The notes below the pieces were generated by a model, which was not told where the DNA came from, did not search any database, and worked only from the letters and a program-made list of their open reading frames with translations. Positions 43,914-53,051 of a stretch of 64,000 nucleotides of DNA are shown here, one piece after another. The stretch comes from Pseudoclavibacter sp. RFBB5 (GTDB lineage Bacteria > Actinomycetota > Actinomycetes > Actinomycetales > Microbacteriaceae). Location: contig NZ_PSTZ01000005.1 of NCBI RefSeq assembly GCF_002931555.1, forward strand, positions 186,001-250,000. The letters run 5' to 3'. Both the position numbers and the translations under genes were made by a program. How positions within the stretch are numbered: the stretch's first letter is position 1; every line of letters starts with the position of its first letter.

Positions 43914-44699
43914 GCGGTTCATCCCGCGCAGCAGCAGCCTGCGAGGCGCGAACTTCGACGCGAGCGTGAGCATCGTGTTGACGGGCCCGGGGACGACCGA
44001 CGGCCCCGGGTCGCGCTTCCTGAGGGCCCGCAGGGTGATCGCCACGACGCGGCGGGCCGTCATGCGCGGCAGCCCGGAGCCGATGTCCTCGCCCGCGACG
44101 TCGAAGAACTCCGTCGAGGTCGGGCCAGGCGCGAGTGCGAGCACCCGCAGGCCGGTGCCCGCGGATTCGGCCCACAGGGCTTCGGTGAAGCTCCGCACGA
44201 AGGCCTTCGTCGCCCCGTAGACCGCGAAGCCAGGCGTCGGCTGGTACCCGGCGACGCTCGCGACGTTGACGAGGAAGCCGTCACCCTGCCGGAGCTGCCC
44301 GATGAACGTCTGCGTCAGGTCGACGAGCGCCGCCACGTTGAGGGCGATCTCCGCGCGCACGCGTTCCGCGTCCTCGTCATGGAAGGCACCGCTCGTCGCG
44401 AATCCGGCGTTGTTGATGAGACTCGTCACGTGCACGTCTCGGCGTTCGAGCTCCGCGTTGAGCATGGATGCGGCGCCCGCCGCGCCGAGGTCGGCGGCGA
44501 TCGTCGAGACGGTCACCCCGTACCGGCTTCGCAGCTCGTCGGCGAGGTTCTCGAGCTTCGCCTCTCGGCGGGCGACGAGCACGAGGTCGCTGCCGCGCGA
44601 CGCGAGCTGGCGCGCGAACTCGGCACCGAGGCCAGAGCTCGCGCCCGTGACGAGCACGGTCTGCGATCCGAAACGGAGGGGAGGCTTCCGAGAAGTCAT
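43902..44699 (-). CDS. Short-chain dehydrogenase/reductase
   Basis: 265 residues from the ATG at 44699; upstream TTG starts are possible but would add unstructured sequence. Classical SDR: TGASSGLGAEFA (cofactor loop), NNAGF, catalytic Ser in NVASVAGYQPT, YGATK with the Tyr and Lys, and APGPTSTEF. NADP-type preference is suggested by the basic ARREAKLENL after strand 2. Substrate unknown. Convergent with carbonic anhydrase copy 2. Confidence 0.92.
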   Translation of the reverse strand: MTSRKPPLRFGSQTVLVTGASSGLGAEFARQLASRGSDLVLVARREAKLENLADELRSRYGVTVSTIAADLGAAGAASMLNAELERRDVHVTSLINNAGFATSGAFHDEDAERVRAEIALNVAALVDLTQTFIGQLRQGDGFLVNVASVAGYQPTPGFAVYGATKAFVRSFTEALWAESAGTGLRVLALAPGPTSTEFFDVAGEDIGSGLPRMTARRVVAITLRALRKRDPGPSVVPGPVNTMLTLASKFAPRRLLLRGMNRASR

Positions 44700-44958
44700 G
44701 CGGCCAATGTACGGGGGTGCTTCCGGTGAAGCCTCTGGGTGGCGTCCGGATGCGTCGCGAACCTCCGACAATTGTTAGGCGGCCTACTGAAGTGGACTAA
44801 ATTCGAGGCGGACGCTTGCCTCAGTTCTAGGCTTGAGCCACCCTCGGCGCCCACGCCTCGGCTCTCCTGAACTGTGCTCATGGGCACGGTCCGCCGCGTA
44901 GCTCTGCGGCACCTCTGTCATTGAGCGAAGGCTCACCCAGTGCTAAGGACCCTCACCC

Positions 44959-45744
44959 ATGACTCGCACGTACGTCGTCACAGGCTCGGCAACCGGCATC
45001 GGCAAGGCGGCGGCGCTGAAGCTCAGAGAAGACGGGCACCGCGTCATCGGGGTCGATCTCGCCGGAGCCGACATCAACGTCGACCTCACGAGTGCGGAAG
45101 GTCGAGCCGAGCTCATCGCGCAGGCCACCGAGCTCAGCGGGGGCATCGTCGACGGTGCGCTCGCGATCGCAGACCGCATGCGGCCTGCCTCTGAGACGGT
45201 CTCGGTGAACCACTTCGGGGCCGTCGCCACGCTCGAGGGCCTGCGGCCGCTGCTCGCGCTGTCGGATGCTCCGCGCGCGGCGGTCGTCGCCACGCTCGTC
45301 GCGCTCGAGGAGGTCGACGCCCAGCTGCTCGACCTCATCGAGACGGGTGACGAGGAAGCGGCCCTCGCCTACGCGGACGAGCTCGCATCCGCGGTGACGC
45401 CCCTCGGCTGGTCCGTGCTCTTCACCACGTCGAAGCAGTCCGTCGCACGCTGGGCGAGGCGCGCGGCGACCCTGCCGGAGTGGGGCGGCGAGGGCATCGC
45501 CCTGAACGTCGTGGCTCCGGGGCGCGCGTTCATGTCCATGACCGCGGGCGCGCTCGAGACGTCGGAGAGCCGCGCAGCGCTCGGTCGTGAAGAAGCAGTC
45601 CCTGACGGGCAGCTGACGGGCGACCCGAGCCACGTCGCGAACCTCCTCGCGTGGCTCACCAGCGAGGACAACGGCTACGTGACCGGCCAGGTCATCTACG
45701 CCGACGGGGGAGCCGAGAGCACGCGCCGCCCCGCGCTCATCTGA
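44959..45744 (+). CDS. SDR-fold protein lacking catalytic Ser and Tyr (3-alpha-HSD-like)
   Basis: 261 residues whose frame resembles 3-alpha-hydroxysteroid dehydrogenase/carbonyl reductase of Comamonas: TGSATGIGKAAALKLREDGHRVIGVDL, then VSVNHFGA. The cofactor loop and Asn84 are kept and Lys159 is present. However the catalytic Tyr position is Phe155 (LFTTSKQS), the Ser region reads VVATLVALEE without Ser, and the NAG motif is missing. It may bind NAD(H) without normal SDR chemistry, or have a different reaction. C-terminal GQVIYADGG is normal. No clear ribosome site. Confidence 0.82.
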   Translation: MTRTYVVTGSATGIGKAAALKLREDGHRVIGVDLAGADINVDLTSAEGRAELIAQATELSGGIVDGALAIADRMRPASETVSVNHFGAVATLEGLRPLLALSDAPRAAVVATLVALEEVDAQLLDLIETGDEEAALAYADELASAVTPLGWSVLFTTSKQSVARWARRAATLPEWGGEGIALNVVAPGRAFMSMTAGALETSESRAALGREEAVPDGQLTGDPSHVANLLAWLTSEDNGYVTGQVIYADGGAESTRRPALI

Positions 45745-45823
45745 CTCACGCGCCCGCGCCATCCGCCCTTCCTCCGTCAACGACGATCGCCTGCTCCGGA
45801 CCTCCGCCCGCGTTCGTCCAGGT

Positions 45824-45883
45824 GCATCCATACGAAGAATGCAGGCTCGTCGCGCGACGAGCCTGCATTCCCCGTATGGGTGC
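45824..45883. terminator. Very long hairpin between SDR-like gene and MHS permease gene
   Basis: Arms 45837-45853 and 45854-45870 are perfect 17-base complements with no spacer, and outer arms 45824-45834 and 45873-45883 pair with one mismatch across a 2x2 internal loop. The stem totals about 28 pairs between two convergent genes, so it is most simply a bidirectional terminator. Confidence 0.75.
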
Positions 45884-45895
45884 GAACCGTTGAGA

Positions 45896-47272
45896 TCAGC
45901 GGATGCCGGCGACCTCGCGGTCCTCGCGCTTGGCGTCCCGCTCGTCGTCCTTGGCGCGCATGGCCTTCTCATCGTCGAGCCAGTTCACGCCCTTGTTGTT
46001 GAGGAAGAACACGTACACCACGAGGGACGCGGCGATGGCGATGGTGACGTAGATGATGAAGAGCGGCACCTGCTGGGCTTCGCCCGCCGCCGTGTAGAGC
46101 AGCGGCGCGGTGCCGCCGAACAGCGAGTTCGCCATGGCGTAGCCGAAGCCGACGCCGAGAGCGCGGATGTGCGTCGGGAACAGCTCTGCCTTCACGACGG
46201 CGTTGATGGACGTGTAGCCGGTGAGGATCACGAAGCCGCCGACGAGGATGCCGAACGCGGCGAGCTCGTTGGTCTGCTGCGGCAGGTACGTGAGCAGGAA
46301 CCAGGTGTACAGCACACCGCCTGCGCCGAAGAACACGAGGAGCGTCTTGCGGCCGACGATGTCGGAGAGCCAGCCGCCGATGGGCTGCAGCAGCATGAGC
46401 ACGGTGAGCGCGATGAGGTTCAGGATCGTGCCGGAGACGACGTCGTCGCCTGCGAACGCCTTCTTCACGATGCCGGGGCCCGTGACCGAGTAGGTGTAGA
46501 ACGCGACCGTGCCGCCCATCGTGATGAGGAAGCAGAGGAGGAGCGGGCGCCACTGGTGCAGGATGAGCTCCTTCATCGAGCCGGAGGAGCGCGACGTGCC
46601 GTCCTTGACGGACTCGATGGCCGACTCGCTGAGCGACTCGTCCATCGTGCGGCGCAGGTAGAAGACGACGATGGCTGCGACGCCGCCGATGCCGAACGCG
46701 ATGCGCCAGCCCCACTCGGAGATCGCCTCGGTCGGCATGGACAGGACCATGACGAGCAGCGTGGCCTGCGCGAGCACGTGCCCACCGACGAGCGTCACGT
46801 AGTGGAACGACGACAGGAAGCCGCGGCGTCCGCGGATGGCGGCCTCCGACATGTACGTCGCGCTCGTGCCGTACTCGCCGCCCGTCGCGAAGCCCTGCAC
46901 GAGGCGGCACATGATCAGGATGATCGCCGCACCCGCACCGATGACCTCGGCCGACGGGGTGAGCGCGATGATGAACGAGCAGCCGGCCATGATCGACACG
47001 GAGACGGTGAGGGCCAGGCGGCGCCCATGCCTGTCCGCGAAGCGCCCGAAGAACCAGGCGCCGATGGGACGCATCAGGAACGTGACGGCGAAGATCGCCC
47101 AGATGTAGATCTGCGAGTTCTTGTCCTCGGAATCGAAGAACTGGAACTCGAAGTAGGAGGCGAAGACCGAGTAGACGTAGACGTCGTACCACTCGACGAG
47201 GTTGCCGGCCGAGCCCTTCAGGGTGTTGGAAACCGAGCGGCGAAGGCTGCCCGGCTGCTGTGTCGTCGTCAT
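45896..47272 (-). CDS. MFS metabolite:H+ symporter (MHS/KgtP type)
   Basis: 458 residues with twelve helices. Starts with the family hallmark KGSAGNLVEWYDVYVYSVFASYF, has FFGRFADRHGRR between helices 2 and 3, and RLVQGFATGGEYGTSATYMSE in helix 4. Members import alpha-ketoglutarate, citrate, proline/betaine or shikimate. The ATG at 47272 follows GGAGAAG. Divergent from a two-component/TAXI operon that probably controls it, so the transported solute is likely the TAXI ligand. Confidence 0.93.
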   Translation of the reverse strand: MTTTQQPGSLRRSVSNTLKGSAGNLVEWYDVYVYSVFASYFEFQFFDSEDKNSQIYIWAIFAVTFLMRPIGAWFFGRFADRHGRRLALTVSVSIMAGCSFIIALTPSAEVIGAGAAIILIMCRLVQGFATGGEYGTSATYMSEAAIRGRRGFLSSFHYVTLVGGHVLAQATLLVMVLSMPTEAISEWGWRIAFGIGGVAAIVVFYLRRTMDESLSESAIESVKDGTSRSSGSMKELILHQWRPLLLCFLITMGGTVAFYTYSVTGPGIVKKAFAGDDVVSGTILNLIALTVLMLLQPIGGWLSDIVGRKTLLVFFGAGGVLYTWFLLTYLPQQTNELAAFGILVGGFVILTGYTSINAVVKAELFPTHIRALGVGFGYAMANSLFGGTAPLLYTAAGEAQQVPLFIIYVTIAIAASLVVYVFFLNNKGVNWLDDEKAMRAKDDERDAKREDREVAGIR

Positions 47273-47463
47273 TGACTTCTCCATCGTCGTTGATCTGCTG
47301 CTGACCGCGGGGTGGAGCCCCGGCCCCACCTCGGTGTGGGTGTACTGCACCACTCTCGACAGCGCGCAAGGGGCGGCGGGCGGATCCTTACATTCCCTTT
47401 ACGTGCGTGCCGTTCGCTCGCCCGTGTCGGCGGCCACCGTGGGTGCGCGCCTACCATTGGGGC

Positions 47464-48126
47464 ATGCGTGTGCTCGTCGCCGAGGATGACGCGTCCGTCT
47501 CCGCCGCCCTCGCGGCCGTGCTCGGGCGCGCCGATCACGCCTGCCAGCAGGTCGCCCGGGGCAGCGACGTGCTCCTCACGCACCGCGACGTCGACCTCGT
47601 GCTGCTCGACCTCGGCCTCGAGGACATGGACGGGCTCGAGGTGCTCAGGCGTCTGCGTCAGGTCAGCCAGGTGCCCGTCATCGTGGTCACGGCTCGCGGC
47701 GACGAGCGTTCCACGGTGCGCGCCCTCGGGCTCGGCGCCGACGACTACCTCGTGAAGCCCGTGCGCATGCACGAGCTGCTCGCCCGCATCGACGCCGTCG
47801 CCAGACGTCGAGCCCCGACGGCCGAGCCAGAGGTGGTGCACGTCGGCGAGGCCCGCATCGAGCTCCTCTCCCGCCGCGTCGCGGTCGGCGACGACGAGGT
47901 GTCGCTGACGCCGACCGAGTTCGAGCTGCTCGCTGTGCTCGCGAAGCGCGTCGGCCGCGCTGTCAGCAGGCAGGAGCTGCTCGACCAGGTGTGGGGCGAT
48001 GCCTACGCGGCGACCTCGCGGTCCTTCGACGTGCACCTCGCGCAGCTGCGCCAGAAGCTCCCGGCTGTCGCGATCACGACGATCCGCGGCTTCGGCTACC
48101 GGCTCGAGACGAAGCCGGCGCGATGA
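47464..48126 (+). CDS. OmpR-type response regulator
   Basis: 220 residues: a receiver domain with Asp8/Asp9, phospho-acceptor Asp49 (VLLDLGLEDMDG) and the Lys of YLVKPV, then a winged-helix OmpR/PhoB domain (LTPTEFELLAVLAKRVGRAVSRQELLDQVWG, TIRGFGYRL). The ATG is 7 bases after TACCAT (47451-47456), suggesting a leaderless transcript. Overlaps the kinase gene by ATGA. Confidence 0.95.
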   Translation: MRVLVAEDDASVSAALAAVLGRADHACQQVARGSDVLLTHRDVDLVLLDLGLEDMDGLEVLRRLRQVSQVPVIVVTARGDERSTVRALGLGADDYLVKPVRMHELLARIDAVARRRAPTAEPEVVHVGEARIELLSRRVAVGDDEVSLTPTEFELLAVLAKRVGRAVSRQELLDQVWGDAYAATSRSFDVHLAQLRQKLPAVAITTIRGFGYRLETKPAR

Positions 48127-49739
48127 GGCTGCAGGTGTTGCTGCCCCTCATGCTCTTCGGCCTGCTCACGGTGATCGCCATCATCATCCCCGCGAGCGAG
48201 GGCATCGCCGTGAACCGAACCCAGCAGCTCACCCTGCAGCGGGCCACATCCATGGACCAGATCGTGCAGCGCGCCGAGACGGCGGTCGCGAGCGACGACG
48301 CCGCCGGCCTCATCCGCTACCTGGACCGTTTCGCCGACGTCTACGGCGAATCTGCGATGGTCGTCGACAGCGAGGGCGCGCTCGTCGCCTCGACCGGCGA
48401 CGTCGACCTGGATGCGCGGGCCGCGTCGCTGGTGCTCGCCGCGTCGCGCACGGTGCCCCAGCGCTCCATTCCGACCATCTACCCGTGGAGCGATGACACG
48501 CACCTCGTCGCGGAGCCGTTCGCGAACGGCTCGAGCGCGGCATCGGGCGCAGTGCTGCTCGAGGTGAACCAGGCGGAGGCGAAAGCCGAGATTACGGGGT
48601 GGTGGGCGCTTGTCGCGCTCGCCGGCGTCCTGCTCCTGCTGCTGCTCTTCGCGGCGTCGCAGTTCTGGACGAGCTGGGTGCTGCGGCCCGTCCGCGCGCT
48701 CGACGCCGCCGCCAACGCGCTCGCGGAGCAGCGAGAGCCGGACCTGGCTGCGGCGACCGGACCGCTCGAGCTGCGGCGCCTGTCCTCGTCGTTCGCCCGC
48801 ATGTCGAGGGGTGTCGAGGACGCACTCGAACAGCAGCGCGGGTTCGTCGCGGAGGCCTCCCACCAGCTGCGCAATCCGCTCGCGGCGATCCGCCTTCGCA
48901 TCGACGCCCTGCCCCGAGACGACGCCGATGAGGCCGAGCTGGAGGCGGTCGGTGGCGACCTGGACCGTCTGGAGCACGTCGTCGACCGGATGCTCGTGCT
49001 CGCGAACGCTGAGCATCGCGCGACGGCGGAGGCCAGCGGGCGGAGGACGGGGTTCGCCGACGGGGCCGCCCGCGAGCACGTCACGTCCGCGGCCATGCTC
49101 GCGGCGCCCCACGAGGAGCGGTTCCGCGACGAAGGGATGCGGCTGCGCGTCGTCGACGAGCGCGAGGTGCGCGTGGTCTGTCGCAAGAGCGACCTCGAGG
49201 AGATCGTCGAGACGCTCCTCGACAACGCGAGAAAGTACGCGGGGGGCGGGGCGACGGTCACGATGGGGTTCGTCCTGGAAGGTCCCGAGCACGGGGGCGA
49301 GGCGGTGCAGACGTCGGGGTCGGTGCAGGCGAAGCTGCACGGGCAGAGTCTGGCCGGCGGGCCGGGGTCGCGCCAGCCTGCGGAGCGTGGAGGCTTCAGC
49401 GGCGCCACGGGCGACGGGGCTTCCGACGCGCAGGACGGTCTTGAGGGCTTCGACGGACACGAGGGCTTCGACGGATACGAGGGTTTCGACGAGTTCGAGG
49501 GCGCAGCCGGGCACGCGCTTCTCGAGATCAGCGACGACGGGCCCGGGGTTCGCGACGACGAGCTCGCGCAGCTCGGCACGAGGTTCTGGCGCTCGCCCGA
49601 CCATCGGGCGAAGCCGGGCACGGGGCTCGGCCTCGCGATCGTCGGGGAGCTCGCGAGGGCCAACCGGGCCTCGGTCAGCTACGACCGGGCGCCCGAGGGT
49701 GGGCTCCGGGCACGAGTGCGTCTGGTGCGCACGTGGTGA
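48123..49739 (+). CDS. Sensor histidine kinase with repeat insertion in the ATPase domain
   Basis: 538 residues: helix 1 (about 5-24), an extracellular sensor of about 130 residues, helix 2 (about 160-180), HAMP, then the H-box ASHQLRNPLAAIRLRID with His247, N-box LLDNARKYA (Asn368), G1 DDGPGV (471-476) and G2 GTGLGLA (499-505). Between the N and G1 boxes sits an unusual hydrophilic insertion of about 78 residues (385-463) ending in EGFDGH-EGFDGY-EGFDEF repeats. It phosphorylates the preceding regulator. The TAXI protein encoded next is probably its extracellular ligand receptor. Confidence 0.92.
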   Translation: MRLQVLLPLMLFGLLTVIAIIIPASEGIAVNRTQQLTLQRATSMDQIVQRAETAVASDDAAGLIRYLDRFADVYGESAMVVDSEGALVASTGDVDLDARAASLVLAASRTVPQRSIPTIYPWSDDTHLVAEPFANGSSAASGAVLLEVNQAEAKAEITGWWALVALAGVLLLLLLFAASQFWTSWVLRPVRALDAAANALAEQREPDLAAATGPLELRRLSSSFARMSRGVEDALEQQRGFVAEASHQLRNPLAAIRLRIDALPRDDADEAELEAVGGDLDRLEHVVDRMLVLANAEHRATAEASGRRTGFADGAAREHVTSAAMLAAPHEERFRDEGMRLRVVDEREVRVVCRKSDLEEIVETLLDNARKYAGGGATVTMGFVLEGPEHGGEAVQTSGSVQAKLHGQSLAGGPGSRQPAERGGFSGATGDGASDAQDGLEGFDGHEGFDGYEGFDEFEGAAGHALLEISDDGPGVRDDELAQLGTRFWRSPDHRAKPGTGLGLAIVGELARANRASVSYDRAPEGGLRARVRLVRTW

Positions 49740-50665
49740 GCGTCACGAGGCGTGGTTTCCTGCTGGGCGCAGGCGCGGCGGCGGCCGCGACCCTCTCGCT
49801 CGCCGGGTGCTCGCTCGGGCAGGCGCCCACGCGCATCCGCATGGCGTGCGGTGAGCAGGGCGGCACCTATGTGCAGTTCGGCGAGCTGCTCCGCGACGCA
49901 CTCGGCAGGACCGGCACGACGGGGCTCGAGGTCGTGACGACGGGCGGCAGCGTCGCCAACCTCGCCCTGCTGCAGGCGCGAGACGCCGAGCTGGCCATCG
50001 TGCTCGCCGACGCGGCCGCGACCGACGCGCAGAACAAGGTCGCGATCGGACGCGTCTACCAGAACTACCTGCAGTGCTTCGTGCGCAAGGATGGGCCGGT
50101 CGGTGGCGTGGAAGACCTCGCGGGGCGGCGGGTCTCGGTCGGGGCGCCGCAGTCCGGGGCGGCGCTGACCGCCAGGCGTGTGCTCGACTCCCTCGGCCTC
50201 CTCGACGGGGACCAGGCCGCCGTGGTGTCCGAGCTGTACCTCGACGAGGCCATCGCCGCGATCGAGGCTGACACCGTCGACGCGATCTTCTGGTCAGGCG
50301 GGTTGCCGCTGCCGGCGGTGCAGGACCTCGACGCGGCGGTCGATCTGCTCGACCTCACGAGCGCGCTCGAGTCCCTCGAAGCGGAGCATCCCGGTGTCTA
50401 CACGCTCACGGCGGTGCCGGCGAGCACCTACGGGAGCGATGAGGCGGTGCCGGCCATCGGCGTCTCCAACTACCTGCTCGCGCGCCCCGACCTGCCTGAC
50501 GACGTCGCCCGGGCCCTGGTCGACGTGCTGATCCGGGATGCCGCACAGCTCGTTCCAGATGGCTCGCTCGGCGTGCAGTACCTCACGGCGTCGAACCTCA
50601 TCGACACGACCCCCATCGAGCTGCATCCCGCGGCTCAGCGCCGGTACCGGCAGCTGTACGGATAG
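49736..50665 (+). CDS. TAXI-family solute-binding lipoprotein
   Basis: 309 residues of the TRAP-associated TAXI family. The N-terminus TRRGFLLGAGAAAAATLSLAGC combines a twin-arginine motif with a lipobox (Cys25), so the folded protein is exported by Tat and lipid-anchored. MACGEQGGTYVQFGELL and VTTGGSVANLALLQ are family ligand-site segments. No TRAP membrane subunit is nearby; the gene overlaps the kinase stop (GTG at 49736, or 49733), implying a sensory accessory protein rather than a transporter part. Confidence 0.9.
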   Translation: MSVTRRGFLLGAGAAAAATLSLAGCSLGQAPTRIRMACGEQGGTYVQFGELLRDALGRTGTTGLEVVTTGGSVANLALLQARDAELAIVLADAAATDAQNKVAIGRVYQNYLQCFVRKDGPVGGVEDLAGRRVSVGAPQSGAALTARRVLDSLGLLDGDQAAVVSELYLDEAIAAIEADTVDAIFWSGGLPLPAVQDLDAAVDLLDLTSALESLEAEHPGVYTLTAVPASTYGSDEAVPAIGVSNYLLARPDLPDDVARALVDVLIRDAAQLVPDGSLGVQYLTASNLIDTTPIELHPAAQRRYRQLYG

Positions 50666-50740
50666 TCGACGGGGCCACGCTGAGGCCGCTTCGCTGGGCG
50701 GCGGGGGCGGGGCGCGGTCGGGTGGTGCTCGTGCTCGTGC

Positions 50741-52012
50741 TCAGCCCAGGAAGGCATGCGCGACCGTGAAGATCGTGACGCCGGCGAGCGCCCCGACGAT
50801 CGTGCCGTTGAGGCGGATGTACTGCAGGTCGCGGCCCACCATGAGCTCGATCTTCTCGCTCGTCTCCTCGGCATCCCAGCTCGCGACGGTGTCCGAGATG
50901 ATCGACGAGATCTCGTGCCGATACCGGTCGACGAGGAACACGGCCGCGTCGATGACCCACGTGTTCACGCGCTGCTGCAGCTGCGCATCCGTCGTCAACC
51001 GCTGGCCGATGTCGACGAGCGCCGCCGTGACGCGCGTGCGCAGGGTGCTCTCGGGGTCGGCGAGTGAGCGCAGGAGTCCGCTCTTCGCGGCGTTCCACGC
51101 CTCGGCGGCCAGCTCGCGCATGCGCGGGCTGTCGAAGATGTTCCCCTTGGCGCCCTCGAAGCGGGCGATGAGCTCGGGGTCGTGCTGCAGCTGGTCCGAG
51201 AGGCGCGCGAGGTAGCCGTCGATGGCGGCGCGGGCCGGATGCGCGTCGTCGGCCCGCACGGCGGCCACGAACTTCACGGCCTCGTTGTAGGCGGTGGTGT
51301 CGACGAGCCTCGTCGCAACCGACGGCACCCATGAGGGGAGGCGCTTCGAGACGAGGCCGTCGAACGCGGACTGGTTCGCGGCCAGCCACGCGGCGGCGCT
51401 GTCGGCGGCGAGGTCGACGGCACCCCGGTGCGCGCCCGTCGCGACGACACGCGACATCCACTCGCCGAGGGGCGGCGCCCACTGCGGCTCCACGAGGTGC
51501 TCGCGGGCGAGATCCTCGATGAGGCCCTGCACATCGTCGTCGCTGAGGGCCTCGAGCACGCCGGTCGCCATGATCGACGCCTCCGAGGCGATGCGCTCGG
51601 CATGCTCCGGCTGCTCGATCCACTCGCCGAGGCGAGACGCGATCGACGTGGCCTGCAGCTTCGCGCGCACCACGTCGCCGCGCAGGAACTCGGTCTCGAC
51701 GAACTCGCCGAGGGTCCTGCCGATCTCGTCCTTCCGCTTCGGGATGATCGCTGTGTGCGGGATCGGGATGCCGAGCGGATGCCGGAACAGGGCCGTCACC
51801 GCGAACCAGTCGGCGAGGGCGCCGACCATGCCGCCCTCGGCCGCGGCGCGCACATAGGCGAACGCGGGCACGTCGCGCTGCAGCGCGAACGCGACGACGA
51901 ACACGACCGCCATGAACAGCAGGGCACCCAGGGCGACCGCCTTCATGACCCGAAGGCTGCGACGGCGCTCCTGATCGGCAGGACTCAGGAGCTCGGTCGG
52001 GGTGCGCGACAT
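50741..52012 (-). CDS. DUF445 domain membrane-anchored protein
   Basis: 423 residues. After a short polar start comes one transmembrane helix (about 25-45), then the DUF445 hallmark AAEGGMVGALADWFAVTALFRHPLGIPIPHTAIIP and KRKDEIGRTLGEFVETEFL, a long helical region, and a C-terminal helix (IVGALAGVTIFTVAHAFLG). Widespread in actinobacteria; function unknown, proposed envelope-associated. No partner genes are apparent. Confidence 0.92.
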   Translation of the reverse strand: MSRTPTELLSPADQERRRSLRVMKAVALGALLFMAVVFVVAFALQRDVPAFAYVRAAAEGGMVGALADWFAVTALFRHPLGIPIPHTAIIPKRKDEIGRTLGEFVETEFLRGDVVRAKLQATSIASRLGEWIEQPEHAERIASEASIMATGVLEALSDDDVQGLIEDLAREHLVEPQWAPPLGEWMSRVVATGAHRGAVDLAADSAAAWLAANQSAFDGLVSKRLPSWVPSVATRLVDTTAYNEAVKFVAAVRADDAHPARAAIDGYLARLSDQLQHDPELIARFEGAKGNIFDSPRMRELAAEAWNAAKSGLLRSLADPESTLRTRVTAALVDIGQRLTTDAQLQQRVNTWVIDAAVFLVDRYRHEISSIISDTVASWDAEETSEKIELMVGRDLQYIRLNGTIVGALAGVTIFTVAHAFLG

Positions 52013-52117
52013 GCGGTCATCCTCGCACGCGGCGGCGCGCCACGACTGCGCGACGACCCAGGTCTCGCGTGGGTCTCCGGGGATTCATCGGCTGCACCAG
52101 ATCGGCAGACTGGACGC

Positions 52118-52405
52118 ATGACCCCGCACCACCAGCGCACCTTCAGATCAGCCGCAGACGGGTCGGCGGCGACGTCGTTCATGTGGTGGACCGTGTTCCT
52201 CCTCATCGGGGTGCTCAGCGGGGTCGTCTCGACGCTCGCCTCCACGCAGCTCGCCGTCGGCACGGATCACCAGGAGACGCTCGGCGTCGTGCTGTGGGCG
52301 TCCATCGCCGTCAGCGGCGTGTGCGGGGTCGGGGCGTTCGTCGCGTTCATCCGCACGGTCTACGTGCTCCTTGACCGCAGCGACCGGCGGTGGGGCGGCG
52401 AGTAG
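52118..52405 (+). CDS. Small two-helix membrane protein
   Basis: 95 residues with two predicted transmembrane helices (about 22-42 and 55-80) and a short basic tail RSDRRWGGE. No family recognised. No Shine-Dalgarno sequence; the ATG lies about 8 bases after CAGACT, so a leaderless transcript is possible. Divergent from the DUF445 gene by 105 bases. Confidence 0.6.
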   Translation: MTPHHQRTFRSAADGSAATSFMWWTVFLLIGVLSGVVSTLASTQLAVGTDHQETLGVVLWASIAVSGVCGVGAFVAFIRTVYVLLDRSDRRWGGE

Positions 52406-52461
52406 GGGAGGTGCGGCGCTGGGTGGTGTTGATGGGATGGCCGGGAGGCATTTGCGGGCGG

Positions 52462-52536
52462 CCTGGCGGGGTTCGCGGATGACCTGGCGGTGTCTGCGGT
52501 GACCGAAGTCCTGGCGGGGTTCGCGGTGACCGGAGT
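52462..52536. repeat. Three imperfect tandem repeats, 21-27 bp
   Basis: Units start at 52462 (21 bases), 52483 (27) and 52510 (27), each opening CCTGGCGG and running through TTCGCGGTGACCG(A/G)AGT. They fill part of a 340-base gene-free stretch (52406-52745) that is strongly G-rich on the plus strand and otherwise featureless. The core ACCGAAG-TCCTG resembles the 17-bp repeat at 55640. Confidence 0.7.
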
Positions 52537-52745
52537 CCTCTGTGCAGGGTGACCGGGCGGTGCGGGCTGGGTGCGGTGAGCGTGCGGCGGTCGTGCGGTG
52601 CTCAGCTGAGCCGGTGACGTTGGTGGCGAGGCGATCGAGCGATTACCGCGTGGCCTTCGGACCGCGCGGGTCCATCAGCAGGCCAGGGTGACGTCCGTCG
52701 TGCAGCCGATGCGGTGGCCCAGGCGCAGTTCGTAGGGTGGATGAC

Positions 52746-52892
52746 ATGGATATCTCGTCGATGATCATGGGCGCAGCCATCGCATCCGTCATGTGGATCG
52801 GGTTCGTGCCCTGGGCACGGCTCAAGCGCCTCCGCGAACTCGAGGCGCAGGCGGCGGGGGATGCCGGCGAAGGGCCGAGGTCGTCGTCCTAG
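52746..52892 (+). CDS. 48-residue single-helix membrane protein
   Basis: Short frame: a hydrophobic helix (ISSMIMGAAIASVMWIGFV), then a basic segment RLKRLRELEAQ and an acidic/Ser tail. Typical of the tiny membrane proteins annotated as hypothetical in actinobacteria. TAGGGT lies 7 bases before the ATG, fitting a leaderless start; GGTGG could also act as a weak ribosome site. No homologue recognised. Confidence 0.5.
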   Translation: MDISSMIMGAAIASVMWIGFVPWARLKRLRELEAQAAGDAGEGPRSSS

Positions 52893-53051
52893 CTAACCGA
52901 CAGCCGTCAGCCGTTGGTCGGCGGTCGCGGGGCGGCGGCGGACGCAGCCGAGCACGGTGCCGTCACGGCCCGCCAGGCTGAGGGGGCCCGAGCGTGCTTC
53001 TATCACGGCTCCCTGGCTGGGGGAGTCCGAACGTTCTGACGCGGAGGACGC

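Noticed and set aside
49733-50665. Complete TRAP transporter locus
   Set aside because: Only the TAXI binding protein is present; no DctQ/DctM-type membrane gene lies within the window.
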